DNA from: Pollenia angustigena
Lineage: Eukaryota > Arthropoda > Insecta > Diptera > Polleniidae
Length of the DNA: 64,000 nucleotides
NCBI GenBank assembly: GCA_930367215.1
Contig: OV884057.1
Coordinates: 109,145,284 to 109,209,283 of the forward strand
Reading direction: 5' to 3'
A program made the translations under genes and the position numbers. Below are positions 43,655 to 53,935 of the stretch, piece after piece. Under the pieces are notes generated by a model. The model was given only the letters and a program-made list of their open reading frames with translations. It was not told the DNA's origin and did not search any database. Position 1 is the stretch's first letter. Every line of letters starts with the position of its first letter.

Positions 43655-43987
43655 GAGTAACAGGAATCTTACCGCTTGTGGTTACATTAATGGTCAAAAA
43701 CGCATTCTGTCTGTGGACACTGGGGCATCACATTCTATTTTAAGGCCCGATTTAATACAAAATTGAATCGAACCACTAAGCGGGGTAAGCCTGCGAACAG
43801 CTACGGGCAAGTCTGCCACTGTCTATGGAAAAATAATGAACAATTAAATATGGCCAGTGCAATCGCCCATCACGTATTTATTGTGGATGATATTGCAGAC
43901 GAGGTAATCATTGGCGCAGATTTGATGATTGAACATGGTATTCAATTGGATTTGGGTCAGCAAATTATGTATTGGCGTGATGTGTAA
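43655..43987 (+). pseudogene. Protease fragment of the deleted gypsy element
   Basis: RILSVDTGASHSILRPDLI contains the aspartic protease DTGA active site at about 43716. The remaining region (VDDIADEVIIGADLMIEHGI) is in a shifted frame to 43987, so a shift lies between. Confidence 0.7.
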
Positions 43988-44329
43988 ATACCCCTTGAAG
44001 TTGGATACGAAACCAAGGCCCATGTAAGACAGCTTATCGCCTTTCAACGTGAAAAACTGCCACCCAAATCAGAAACCTTAGAATGGGCGCGAATGGAGGG
44101 AGATTGTGAGGACAAGAGTTTATGGGTGGTAGAGCCAGCAAGGAGATATCGTTACAGCGAATGCCCTCGTAAAACCCAGCAAGAGTCTAGTTCCCGTGAG
44201 AGTATTAAATTTATCCAGCAGTGAAAAAGTCCTTACGCAGAACTTCAAGATTGGACAATGTACTTCAACAGAGGCAATAATTAATTGCGAGCAGCATCAA
44301 GGCGCAGCCAGGAGAATTAGCATATTGTA

Positions 44330-45865
44330 ATGGGGAAAACATTTGATGAGCACCCTAAAAACCTAGAAGAGGTGATGAAACGTATATCAATGGCAGGACT
44401 CAAACTAAATGCTAAGAAATGCTCACTGTTCCAGAAGGAAGTAAAATACCTTGGACATCGTGTAACCTCCAAAGGCATCTCAACGGATGATGATAAAATA
44501 AAAGCTGTAATGGATTGGCCTCGCCCGAAAAATATTCATGAATTACACAGTTTCCTAGGCTTATGTACATACTACAGGCGCTTTGTACCAAACTTTGCAA
44601 ATATTGCTGCAAGTTTACACGAATTGAGTAAAAAGGCGCAAAAATACATCTGGGGTGAAGCACAGGAAGCAGCATTTCAGAAACCGAAGGAATTATTGTG
44701 CTCAGCACCAATTTTGGCTTACCCCATTGCTGGAGAGAAATTTGTGCTTGACACTGATGCGAGCGGATATGGAATTGGGGGTGTGCTCTCCCAAGTGGTC
44801 AATGGCGTTGAGCGAGTCGTGGGCTATTACAGCCGAATACTTTCGAAGCCTGAGAGAAATTTCTGCGTGACGCGAAGGGAGGTCCTGGCAGTACTAGAGT
44901 GCGTAAAACATTTTCACAAGTATTTGTATTGTCAACATTTTGAGTTAAGAACAGACCATTCTTCACTCAGTTGGTTGCTGCAATTCAAGAATCCGGAAGG
45001 TCAGATAGCTCGCTGGATTGAGCGCCTACAAAGTTATGATTTTACCATTGAGCACAGAAAAGGTGGAAAACATGGCAATGCGGATGCTCTATCAAGACGA
45101 CGCTGCAAACTGGAATGCAAGCATTGTGAAAAGGCTGAAGGAAAGGAATACAACTGTGAAGTTCGCCTACTGCAGATAGAGTCTAACGAAGACTGGTCAA
45201 TGGCACAGAAAGCTGACCCTATATTAGTGAAAATTATGAAGGCCAAAGAAGAAGGCAGAAGGTCGAATCGAAACGAAATATCATCTGAAAGTCCTCTAAC
45301 AAAAGCATACTGGGCCCTATGGAACAACCTACAGTTGATAAATGGCTGCCTGTACCGTGCATGGGAAAGTACCGATGGGAAATCAGTTCGTAACCTCATT
45401 GTAGTGCCATCGTCAAAAGTACATGCAGTTTTAAATGAATTCCATAATGGTCCAAGTGGTGGCCATCTTGGAGTAACAAAAACACTAGAAAATTTAAAAC
45501 ATCGTTTCTACTGGGTTGGGTGCCAACAAGCTGTGGCCGATTGGATATCAAATTGTACCCAATGCATTGCCGCCAAAGGACCAACAAAGAGAAGTCGGGG
45601 ACCGCTTCAACAGTACAATTCGGGTGCCCCATTTGAGCGAACCGTAATGGATATAGCTGGACCTTTTCCTGTGAGTGATTCCGGCAACCGTTATGTGTTA
45701 GTAGTTATCGATTACTTTAGTAAATGGCCAGAGGTGTATGCCATCCCAAATCAAGAAGCCATGCCCGTTGTAGACGTATTTTTGAATAACAGGGTGTGCC
45801 GCTACGGAGTTCCAATAGAATTACACTCTGACCAAGGCAAAAATTTTGAATCAGCTGTGTTCTAA
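44330..45865 (+). pseudogene. RT thumb, RNase H and integrase of the deleted gypsy element
   Basis: The 511-codon frame begins at MGKTFDEHPKNLEEV, the sequence that normally follows the YxDD motif, so the catalytic part of the reverse transcriptase is deleted. Then come CTYYRRFVPNFANI, RNase H (LDTDASGYGIGGVL, LRTDHSSLSWLL, NADALSRRR) and the integrase zinc region (GGHLGVTKTLE, CTQC). Catalytic aspartates are in VMDIAGPF and HSDQGKNF. A TAA at 45863 ends it. The mutation lies after ESAVF, and KMCELYGIRKT continues in frame. Confidence 0.88.
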
Positions 45866-46335
45866 AAAATGTGCGAATTGTACGGAATAAGGAAAACTAG
45901 AACAACTCCTTTGCATCCACAATCCGATGGCATGGTTGCGCAAAGTAGTAAGCACTCATCAGAAGGACTGGGATGAACACATTCCAAAGTTTCACCTCTC
46001 GTACACCTGCCAAAATTGTCTTTGGAACGGAGCTCAGACTACCTGGAGATCTAGAATTTGGTGTTAAGCCTGGACCAACAGATGAAAACAATGAAGGCTC
46101 TACCTCACAGGAACAAGATGACCTTAATGAACTTCATAAGTTCGTGCGAAGCCGGATTAAGCTGTCCAGTGACAAGATGAAAGCCAGATACGATCGAGAG
46201 GCAAATTCGGATAGCTTCAAAGAAGGCCAGTTGGTTTTACTTTTTAATTCGCAACGGAAGAAAGGACTATCTCCAAAGCTGCAGACTCATTGGGATGGCC
46301 CATATAAAGAAATAAAGAAAATGAAAATAAAGTAA
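45866..46335 (+). pseudogene. Integrase C-terminus of the deleted gypsy element
   Basis: After LHPQSDGMV the catalytic Glu segment is missing and the reading jumps to VVSTHQKDWDEHIPKF. Another shift leads into TPAKIVFGTELRLPGDLEFG (45973-46335) and the basic C-terminal domain LSPKLQTHWDGPYK. So the third catalytic residue has been removed by a small deletion near 45935. Confidence 0.8.
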
Positions 46336-46431
46336 TAAAGAAATGAAAGTGGTACATCTAGAACGACTAGCCCATTATGGAAAAGGAGAATCTGAGCCTA
46401 TTCGGGACGAACAGGCTTAAGTGGAGGGCAG

Positions 46432-46567
46432 TGTTACGAAAGTTAAATTATCTAAGAATTATTTATAGTTATAGTTATAAGTTATAGTTTTATGTTACTT
46501 AAAATTGTCATGTATAATTTATAACTATAACTATAAATAATTCTTAGATAATTTAACTTTCGTAACA
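46432..46567 (+). repeat. Truncated 3' LTR ending in its own inverted start
   Basis: 46432-46517 matches the first part of the 5' LTR. Then 46518-46567 is the inverted complement of the LTR start (ending CTTTCGTAACA). The 136-bp structure is therefore a snap-back hairpin with TGTTACGAAAG termini. The ATAT duplication directly follows. Confidence 0.8.
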
Positions 46568-46571
46568 ATAT

Positions 46572-47056
46572 TTTACATCATCCCTATTATCGATTTTATC
46601 ACTCCCAAAGAATAGTTGGCGTTGTGCAAGCCTTTTGGGAGATTTATTGAACGGGAATATTATGGCTTGTGTCTTGTTGAGGTTGAGGTTGATCTTGATT
46701 TTCCATTTGTAGAAGTATTTGTTGCAAGCTAGTTAGTTTTGCACTGGTTAGTTTTCCCAAAGTAATTAAAGCTGTGTCATCTGCATAATACGCTGTTTCC
46801 ATGTAATTTGGCGAAATCAGAGGTGTAAATAGAGTATATTAACGGAGATAGTACTGAGCCTTGAGGTAGCCCAGTTGAAATGTTTTTTTGGGGCTGAGCA
46901 TATATTATTAACGGATACCATAAAATTCCTGTTACTTATAAAATCAGCATTAACTTTACATAAGTATTTGGGAAAGGTAGCTTCAAATAGTTTAAACAAC
47001 AGGTCTTTATGCCAAACAGTATCGAAAGTCTTTTTCAATGTCTAAAAGTATCATAC
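46572..47056 (-). pseudogene. Jockey element J3, RT catalytic fragment
   Basis: Minus strand: GMILLDIEK then (shifted) FDTVWHKDLLFKLFEATFP and FISNRNFMVSVNN, then LPQGSVLSPL-type and YYADDTALIT readings between 46900 and 46770. This is the palm of a jockey reverse transcriptase. It joins the pieces at 42230-42655 and 50464 on removal of the insertions. The hAT duplication CTGTAGAC forms its right border. Confidence 0.75.
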
Positions 47057-47990
47057 CTGTAGACTAGGGCTGCCAGATGTTTGAACCTATCAACCAGGAC
47101 ACATGGAAAAAATGGATAAAAAGTTATACCAACGGAAAAGTTTTTTTTTAATACATATGTACATATGTAGTATATCGCACCCTAAATACTAAAGGGTCAC
47201 AACTCAACATTTTTCAAAAATGACTTTTTTCACAAATTTATTCCCATTTCACATGTCTAGCTACTTGAAATTGAAAAAGGCATAGCAAAACTTTCTTCAT
47301 ATTTTACTTTTTTAATAAGGGAACTAATTTTTTTTTTATCACCATTTTTACATAAACAGTTTTTTGGCTCTCCTGAAAATTTAAGAATTTTGAGTTAATA
47401 CCCTTTAATATTTAGGGTGCGATATGTAAAAACCATCCAACTTGATATACATAAAAACGATGAAAAATAAAAAAAATTGAGCTTAAAATGTTCTAAACTA
47501 AAATAATTTTCAGAAGACTGCACTTTTTCTAGAACTTCATTTCGGTCTTTGATATAGTTATAAAACAGGTAGCATGTCATATTAAAATCAAACTTACATT
47601 GAATAATACTCTCCAGTGTTTTAGTCTTTAACGAGTTTCTTTATTTTGTCCATTGAGCAGACTAAGTACTCAACTTGAAAAAAATCAAACTCTTTTGATT
47701 TTTCTTCAACCAACTGGACAACTGTCAAACTAATCAATTGAAAGGTCATACACGCTTTGATTTGGACAACGTTGACAATTGAATTGAAACGTGTATGGGC
47801 TGCCTTAGAGAAAGCAATTTGTTATCAGTTTTCGATTACTTATAAAAGTTGTTTACACGTTATAACTTTTTACAGCCACTAGTTAAAACAAAATTTGAAA
47901 GAGGATTGACTATCATCTAATATTATTGAAAGCTTTTACCAGCTTTCCACCAGATAACAGTTGAATTTAATTAAAGTTCTTAATACATTT

Positions 47991-50269
47991 ATTAGTATTG
48001 TGGTTATTTTATTGAACTATTTATGGTTTTTAATCCAAATTTTTAATATTTTTAATTAGGCTTAAGTTCATTAAATTTAATTTTCATTAAATTATTTTTA
48101 TGAAGAAAGGAATTTTACAACATGAAAATTAATTAAAATTTATTGATAATTTTTCATACTTGACTCAATCTGGGCTCGAACCCAGGTGTTTACGGACAGG
48201 TTACCCTGACATGTTTCGATTGCAACCACTCAATCTCCTCAGAGGGCTTGCCGTTTAACACTCGCAGCCATCGACGACTGCTGACGTCATTAGTCAAACA
48301 TCAATCCTTAAACCAAATTGTATTCAACCTTTGGTAGATCGAAATTTGCTTTGAATGATTATCTATTTTAATTTATTTTAACATGTTTTTCCTTTACTTC
48401 TGTTTTTTCGTACTTTTGTCAAGAATTCTTCTTGAAGTTCAAAGTACATATTTTTTGTTTTTTCATTTTTTGTCTTTCTTATTCGTGTTGACCTTTTCAG
48501 CACAACTTGAAGGACAAATGCAAACATAGAGCTCGTGCCTTAGCTTTAACAATTATTAGTATTGTGGTTATTTTATTGAACTATTTATGGTTTTTAATCC
48601 AAATTTTTAATATTTTTAATTAGGCTTAAGTTCATTAAATTTAATTTTCATTAAATTATTTTTATGAAGAAAGGAATTTTACAACATGAAAATTAATTAA
48701 AATTTATTGATAATTTTTCATTCTTGACTCAATCTGGGCTCGAACCCAGGTGTTTACGGACAGGGTACCCTGACATGTGTCGATTGCAACCACTCAATCT
48801 CCTCAGAGGGCTTGCCGTTTAACACTCGCAGCCATCGACGACTGCTGACGTCATTAGTCAAACATCAATCCTTAAACCAAATTGTATTCAACCTTTGGTA
48901 GATCGAAATTTGCTTTGAATGATTATCTATTTTAATTTATTTTAACATGTTATTCCTTTACTTCTGTTTTTTCGTACTTTTGTCAAGAATTCTTCTTGAA
49001 GTTCAAAGTACATATTTTTTGTTTTTTCATTTTTTGTCTTTCTTATTCGTGTTGACCTTTTCAGCACAACTTGAAGGACAAATGCAAACATAGAGCTCGT
49101 GCCTTAGCTTTAACAATTATTAGTATTGTGGTTATTTTATTGAACTATTTATGGTTTTTAATCCAAATTTTTAATTAGGCTTAAGTTCATTAAATTTAAT
49201 TTTCATTAAATTATTTTTATGAAGAAAGGAATTTTACAACATGAAAATTAATTAAAATTTATTGATAATTTTTCATTCTTGACTCAATCTGGGCTCGAAC
49301 CCAGGTGTTTACGGACAGGTTACCCTGACATGTGTCGATTGCAACCACTCAATCTCCTCAGAGGGCTTGCCGTTTAACACTCGCAGCCATCGACGACTGC
49401 TGACGTCATTAGTCAAACATCAATCCTTAAACCAAATTGTATTCAACCTTTGGTAGATCGAAATTTGCTTTGAAGGATTATCTATTTTAATTTATTTTAA
49501 CATGTTATTCCTTTACTTCTGTTTTTTCGCACTTTTGTCAAGAATTCTTCTTGAAGTTCAAAGTACATATTTTTTGTTTTTTCATTTTTTGTCTTTCTTA
49601 TTCGTGTTGACCTTTTCAGCACAACTTGAAGGACAAATGCAAACATAGAGCTCGTGCATTAGCTTTAACAATAATTAGTATTGTGGTTATTTTATTGAAC
49701 TATTTATGGTTTTTAATCCAAATTTTTAATATTTTTAATTAGGCTTAAGTTCATTAAATTTCATTTTCATTAAATTATTTTTATGAAGAAAGGAATTTAA
49801 CAACATGAAAATTAATTAAAATTTATTGATAATTTTTCATTCTTGACTCAATCTGGGCTTGAACCCAGGTGTTTACGGACAGGTTACCCTGACATGTTTC
49901 GATTGCAACCACTCAATCCCCTCAGAGGGCTTGCCGTTTAACACTCGCAGCCATCGACGACTGCTGACGTCATTAGTCAAACATCAATCCTTAAACCAAA
50001 TTGTATTCAACCTTTGGTAGATCGAAATTTGCTTTGAATGATTATCTATTTTAATTTATTTTAACATGTTATTTCTTTACTTCTGTTTTTTCGTACTTTT
50101 GTCAAGAATTCTTCTTGAAGTGCAAAGTAAATATTTTTTGTTTTTTCATTTTTTGTCTTTCTTATTCGTGTTGACCTTTTCAGCACAACTTGAAGGACAA
50201 ATGCAAACATAGAGCTCGTGCCTTAGCTTTAACAATTATTAGTATTGTGGTTATTTTATTGAACTAATA
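47991..50269. repeat. Tandem array of four 564-bp units (one 555 bp) plus a 32-bp partial
   Basis: Units start ATTAGTATTGTGG at 47991, 48555, 49119, 49674 and 50238, so the periods are 564, 564, 555 and 564 bp; the third lacks a 9-bp ATTTTTAAT. Differences between units are few. Each unit contains TGGGCTCGAACCCAGGTG (once GCTTGAACCC), the palindrome TGACGTCA followed by TTAGTCA, and a conserved TTCTTCTTGAAG. No protein is encoded. Confidence 0.92.
48169..48240 (-). other. tRNA-like segment in each array unit (first copy shown)
   Basis: On the minus strand GATTGAGTGGTTGCAATC folds as a D-arm with 4-bp stem and GAGTGGTT loop like class II (Ser/Leu) tRNAs. About 35 nt later CTGGGTTCGAGCCCAG forms a T-arm with the B-box TTCGAGCC. 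The acceptor strands do not pair and the anticodon arm is degraded, so it is not a working tRNA. Copies recur near 48733, 49288 and 49852. A SINE-like Pol III promoter head is one reading. Confidence 0.5.
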
Positions 50270-50463
50270 CAGTTACCTTATGTTAGCAGTGTTATAACAG
50301 AAATCTTAACCTTTGGTAGCAACTAAAGCAAAAAACAAATTTGTTTGTCTTGACCTGTACAAAAAACCAGGACAATTTAATAATGGACCAGGACACCAGG
50401 ACAAGTAGTCTAAAACCAGGACAATCCTGGAAAACCAGGACGTATGGCAGGCCTACTGTAGAC

Positions 50464-50631
50464 CGTTTGTTACGTTTGTTTTTAATTATTTTGTTTTTGA
50501 TTCTGTTTATTTGATGAGTAGTTCTATGTTATTTTTTGAACCCAAATTGCTCACTAGAAACAGGCGTGCATGAATAATTTTTTCGAGGATCTTCCCAACG
50601 TTGCTTAATAAACTGATTGGCCTGTAGCTAT
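50464..50631 (-). pseudogene. Jockey element J3, RT N-terminal fragment
   Basis: Minus strand SYRPISLLSNVGKILEKIIH, a canonical jockey block, followed by ARLFLVSNLG. It is bounded by two hAT insertions, with duplications CTGTAGAC on the left and GTAGCTAT on the right. Confidence 0.82.
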
Positions 50632-51411
50632 CAGAGAACGGCTTTCTGCGATTGCAAAAAAATCGCAGTAGATGAACACCAACAAATACACTCGCTTGCG
50701 GTCATACAATCAAACTTGCGCAACCGTAAACATTCGCTGCTGGTTTGCAGTCATTCAAATAATGCGCATCGTGCTTTGTTATTTATTCCATCGTTTAGCT
50801 TCGTGTGTCAATTAAGATGTTTGTGTGTTTCGTCCGACAATGATTGTTTTGGCAAAGAAAAAAAAAATACAAACAAAAAAAGCCAGAAATCAAGCAATTA
50901 TTACTCATGTAGATTTTCAGCAGTTAGTACAAAAAAAAAAAAAAAATTTAAATGAAACTAAACGCACATATGTAGGTACAAACAATTTCCATAGAAACAG
51001 AAGACTCTTTTTTTATCATCATAAAAAGTACAGTAGTTCTTCTGTATGTACAATATATTCTTGTTATTGTTGTTTTTATTGTTTTTAATTTTAACAAAGC
51101 GTCTCATCGAGTGGTTTATTGTTGTTATTGTTGTTAATGTTAACAAAGCGTCTCATCGAGTGGACAATGACTACTTGAATGCAAAAGTATAAGAATGTGT
51201 GCCTTTTTACTTTACAGAAATAAGTTATATTGCGTGCGCAACAAAAATGCAAACAAAGCACTTTCAATAAAAAACGCACACATGCAAAAATCAAATGTGT
51301 ACAAAACGATGTAAAAATTACCAACGTTGAACTTTGTTTTGCAGGCAAAGAGTGAATGTAAATTTGAGCGTATGAATAAATCAAGAAAAATAGTGATTTT
51401 GCAGTTCTCTG
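50632..51411. mobile_element. hAT-like MITE, 780 bp
   Basis: Ends CAGAGAAC on both sides (inverted), with an exact 8-bp duplication GTAGCTAT (50624-50631, 51412-51419). GCGATT and GCAGTCATT words are frequent near the left end. Inside, AACAAAGCGTCTCATCGAG occurs twice (about 51095 and 51143), separated by TTGTTGTTATTG repeats. Open frames within are low complexity. It interrupts J3 exactly at the SY of PDSYRPI. Confidence 0.85.
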
Positions 51412-51419
51412 GTAGCTAT

Positions 51420-51700
51420 CAGGATTGTTTTAAGGTTTTTTTTTTTGCTTTTGTATTGCAATGACCTTGGCATTTTTTAATGCACTTGGAAAATAATTTT
51501 GCTTGATGCAACTATTAAAGATTATAACCAGTAGTTCTAAAGCTTTATTAGTCAGTTTTTTTTAGAAGTAGGTTGGGTGTATCATCAAAGCCAGGAGATT
51601 TGGAAGACTTAAGAGTCGATATCAGATTTGTAATTTAGCTTAGAGCGGGGTTTTTACTAAGAGTTTAAGCCAGGATCAATAGTAAGATTTATTAATCTTA
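51420..51700 (-). pseudogene. Jockey element J3, RT start fragment
   Basis: Minus strand: LKSSKSPGFDDTPNLLLKK, the KSPG block at the start of jockey reverse transcriptases. It is followed by LLVIIFNSCIKQNYFP, ALKNAKVIAIQK and NNPDSY just before the hAT junction. Two stops interrupt it. Confidence 0.8.
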
Positions 51701-51704
51701 TAAT

Positions 51705-52428
51705 AAAACTAGCTCAACCCGTTGCGCTTCGCTACTCTGCTTTAACCACCTTTGAAGACTCTCCCTTTAATAGTTCTTCAGTGGAGAGATATTTAATATC
51801 CTATGAGAGGTATTTTCCCCCCTGCGCCTACCCGCTTTATTTTTATTTTCAAAAGTGTAGTATACCATAAAAGTGACTTCTACAAAGTTTGAACATTCTT
51901 ACTATAACAGTTCTTAAGATAAGCGATATTAAACATCGTCGTTCTATGGGGGGTACCACTTCCCCCGCTGCTATATTATTTAAATTTTGGCGCTCAGAAG
52001 ATCCTACTACCAAAAGTTCAACAAAATGCTGCAGCGGCTCTTATTAATATTTCTATGTATGAGGGGTGCTGCTCCTCCCCTTCTACCCCTCCCATTTCTA
52101 TATTGAAATTTATAGTTAACCCTAATAGTAGCTCTAACCACGTTTGAAGACTTTCCCTTTGGCCTCTTTTACAGTTTACAACTCAGTTGAGTTGTAATTA
52201 AGACAACTGGTTGTAATCACTTGTAATTTTTGTTCACCGCAATATACCAAAGTTGTAAACCATAATACAAAAATTAAGAAATTACAACTCAACTGAGAAA
52301 AAATAGGACTCACGTGATGCTACTGTAAAAATTTCAGGAAAATCGGTACAGTAGTTTAGGAGTCTATAAGCCAACATACAAACAAACAAACAAACAAACA
52401 TTTTTCATTTTTATTTATATAGATTAAT
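51705..52428 (+). mobile_element. Dispersed repeat with ACTAGCTCAACCCG start
   Basis: Begins AAAACTAGCTCAACCCGTTG and ends after a CAAACAAACAAACAAAC tract with TTTATTTATATAGATT. Such start/end pairs mark a widespread insect dispersed repeat. An inverted relation to 14985 and 40575 is apparent. It lies between the J3 linker (52880-53300) and the J3 RT start. No coding. A palindromic ACAACTCAACTGA stretch lies near 52180-52300. Confidence 0.55.
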
Positions 52429-52879
52429 CTAGCCTTAATCCTCTTTGGCGTTTTTAAGTGAAAGATTAAAGCTTTTAGCATTGCCATATGAATTGACAAT
52501 ACTTTTATGTATAAGTATGGCAGTTTCAAACAAATGCCAAAAATTGTCATCAAATTACTGTTCTTAACGTGAAAAAGAAGAAGAAAAGACGAGAATTTTG
52601 TATTGTGTTATATTTATAAATAAATGAAATCGAAAAAGAAGCAAAATAATCAAGCAATGTTTTATCTTACGAGGTGGAATATTAAATAAAACTTTAAATA
52701 AAAAAAAATAGAAAATATTTCCTTTTATAAGCTGTTTGTCCTTTTGAAAGTTCTGTCGCAAGTTTAAACCACCAACTTTGGGCGTTTAAACTTGGAAGCA
52801 AAATGAAATAATCGACTACCCAAAAACGAATTTCAAAGATTAGTTCTAATTTAATCGCTGATCTTTATGTCAAAAACTG
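52429..52879. other. Noncoding, nothing recognised
   Basis: AT-rich; small minus-strand frames show no motifs. It may be decayed J3 linker, since J3 pieces flank it. Confidence 0.4.
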
Positions 52880-53300
52880 GCTCTTAGTGATGTAAGTTAA
52901 GCTCTTTCAAATGAAGGAGGCTCATTCTTGAAATTGTTTACCATTGCGTTTACACATTGATCGAAAGAATGCTTGAATTGTGTTGTAAGATTATTAGCAT
53001 TGACAAATGTATTGGCTAGTACTTCTGCCTTCTCGCTGCCCGTAATTATTTTTGAATTGCCAATGCTTAAATAAAGGATTTTATTCTGCCCTTTGGCTCG
53101 AAGGCTTCTGCTTATTTTCCAAAAAGATTTATCTCCCGGCTTAAGATTTAAAAGTAGTTGATATCATTTCCTATTTCTTTCTGTATTTATATTTTTGTCA
53201 ATTAGTTTGCTTAAAAACTTGGAGTATTGATCGTAAAAAATGTGTTTGGAATCGTTGCTGGCCTTACTACTTTTCTTTTTGAATGATCTTCTTAATCTAT
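52880..53300 (-). pseudogene. Jockey element J3, linker between endonuclease and RT
   Basis: The minus strand reads RLRRSFKKKSSKASNDSKH, then FWKISRSLRAKGQNKILYL and SEKAEVLANTFVNANN. The FWK...LK pattern followed by a KAE.LA..F block is the usual pre-RT linker of jockey elements. It marks the 5'-most part of J3 that can be read; no endonuclease is seen. Confidence 0.65.
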
Positions 53301-53328
53301 CTATGTATCTATCTTCTATATATCGTCA

Positions 53329-53482
53329 CCTAAAATGCAAAAGGGCGTAACAACACTTTTTATAATTTTTTTTTTAATTTTATAGGAACATGTTATTTAG
53401 TCTAGTGCATCATAATCAATCAAAAACTCGATTTTGAATTTTTTTGTTGTTACGCCCTTATGCAATTTTGATGACGATATAT
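53329..53482. mobile_element. 154-bp hairpin MITE
   Basis: TATATCGTCACCTAAAATGC and AAGGGCGTAACAAC at the left face the complement of ATCGTCATCAAAATTGCATA and AAGGGCGTAACAAC at the right. Arms are about 40 bp, with an A/T-rich loop. TATA-rich flanks prevent calling a duplication. Confidence 0.75.
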
Positions 53483-53483
53483 A

Positions 53484-53663
53484 AAATAGGATGTACATAT
53501 GTATGTATGTATGTATGTAACGTATGGACTCCAAAACGGATGGGCCGATTTTGATGAAATTTTCAGGGAATTTTCAGAGTATTCAGGCGGGTGACGTTGT
53601 GAAGTCTGATTTTTGATTTGCGGGCGAAGGGGCGTGGCAAAATCCAATTTTCATATTGCACCA

Positions 53664-53710
<47 letters not shown>

Positions 53711-53715
53711 GTCCT
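53484..53715. repeat. Dispersed repeat fragment with TATG and (AT)n microsatellites
   Basis: Contains ATGTATGTATGTATGTATG at about 53500-53518, then GATGGGCCGATTTTGATGAA (a word class shared with the 14035 and 51705 repeats), then (AT)n from about 53668 to 53711. No gene. Confidence 0.55.
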
Positions 53716-53739
53716 TTATTTATTTTAATATTTATACAA

Positions 53740-53935
53740 AGTATGTGTTTTAAAATAAAAGTTCAGGTGAACATAGGGCGTTTACAATTTCTCTCCATCT
53801 GCTTCGATTATTGGCAAGGGCTTTAATTTGGTTCCATGATTTGTTGACAACACTGCATTCTCGATTTATCGTTCTCATCCAGGTGTTTTGTGGTCGTCCG
53901 GGTCTGCGATGACCTTGAGGGTTCCACTGAAGTGC
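53740..53935 (-). pseudogene. RTE-like non-LTR element, C-terminal fragment
   Basis: Minus strand: ALQWNPQGHRRPGRPQNTWM followed by NRSRWREIVNALCSPE. The pattern W.P.G.R..GRP..TW, then a R.RW..V.ALC end, is the very C-terminus of several non-LTR polyproteins, best known in RTE-like elements. Only about 60 codons remain. Confidence 0.65.

Larger units (their letters stand above)
42660..46567 (+). mobile_element. Internally deleted Ty3/gypsy element
   Basis: 400-bp 5' LTR (TGTTACG...CGTAACA), a short gag, protease, RNase H, integrase and an abnormal 136-bp 3' end, flanked by ATAT at 42656-42659 and 46568-46571. Large deletions removed most of the reverse transcriptase and part of the integrase. 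It is inserted in jockey element J3 within its post-RT region. Confidence 0.88.
47065..50455. mobile_element. hAT-like element, 3391 bp, carrying a tandem array
   Basis: Terminal TAGGGCTGCCA and the complement of TAGGCCTGCCA, with an exact 8-bp duplication CTGTAGAC (47057-47064, 50456-50463). CCAGGAC words crowd the right end (50370-50440) and one occurs at the left. No transposase frame exists. Two-thirds of its length is a four-unit 564-bp array. It sits inside the jockey J3 reverse transcriptase between YRPI and FDTVWH. Confidence 0.88.

Noticed and set aside
48169..48240. Functional tRNA genes in the 564-bp units
   Set aside because: D- and T-arm-like parts exist, but the acceptor strands do not pair and the anticodon arm is broken.
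47991..50269. CRISPR-like array
   Set aside because: Units are 564 bp and entirely repeated, with no spacer/repeat alternation, in a eukaryotic transposon.
50617..50955. 112-residue plus-strand ORF
   Set aside because: Spans a hAT end and jockey junction and ends in poly-Lys low complexity.
53668..53711. (AT)n run as a functional element
   Set aside because: Simple microsatellite, expected in AT-rich insect DNA.
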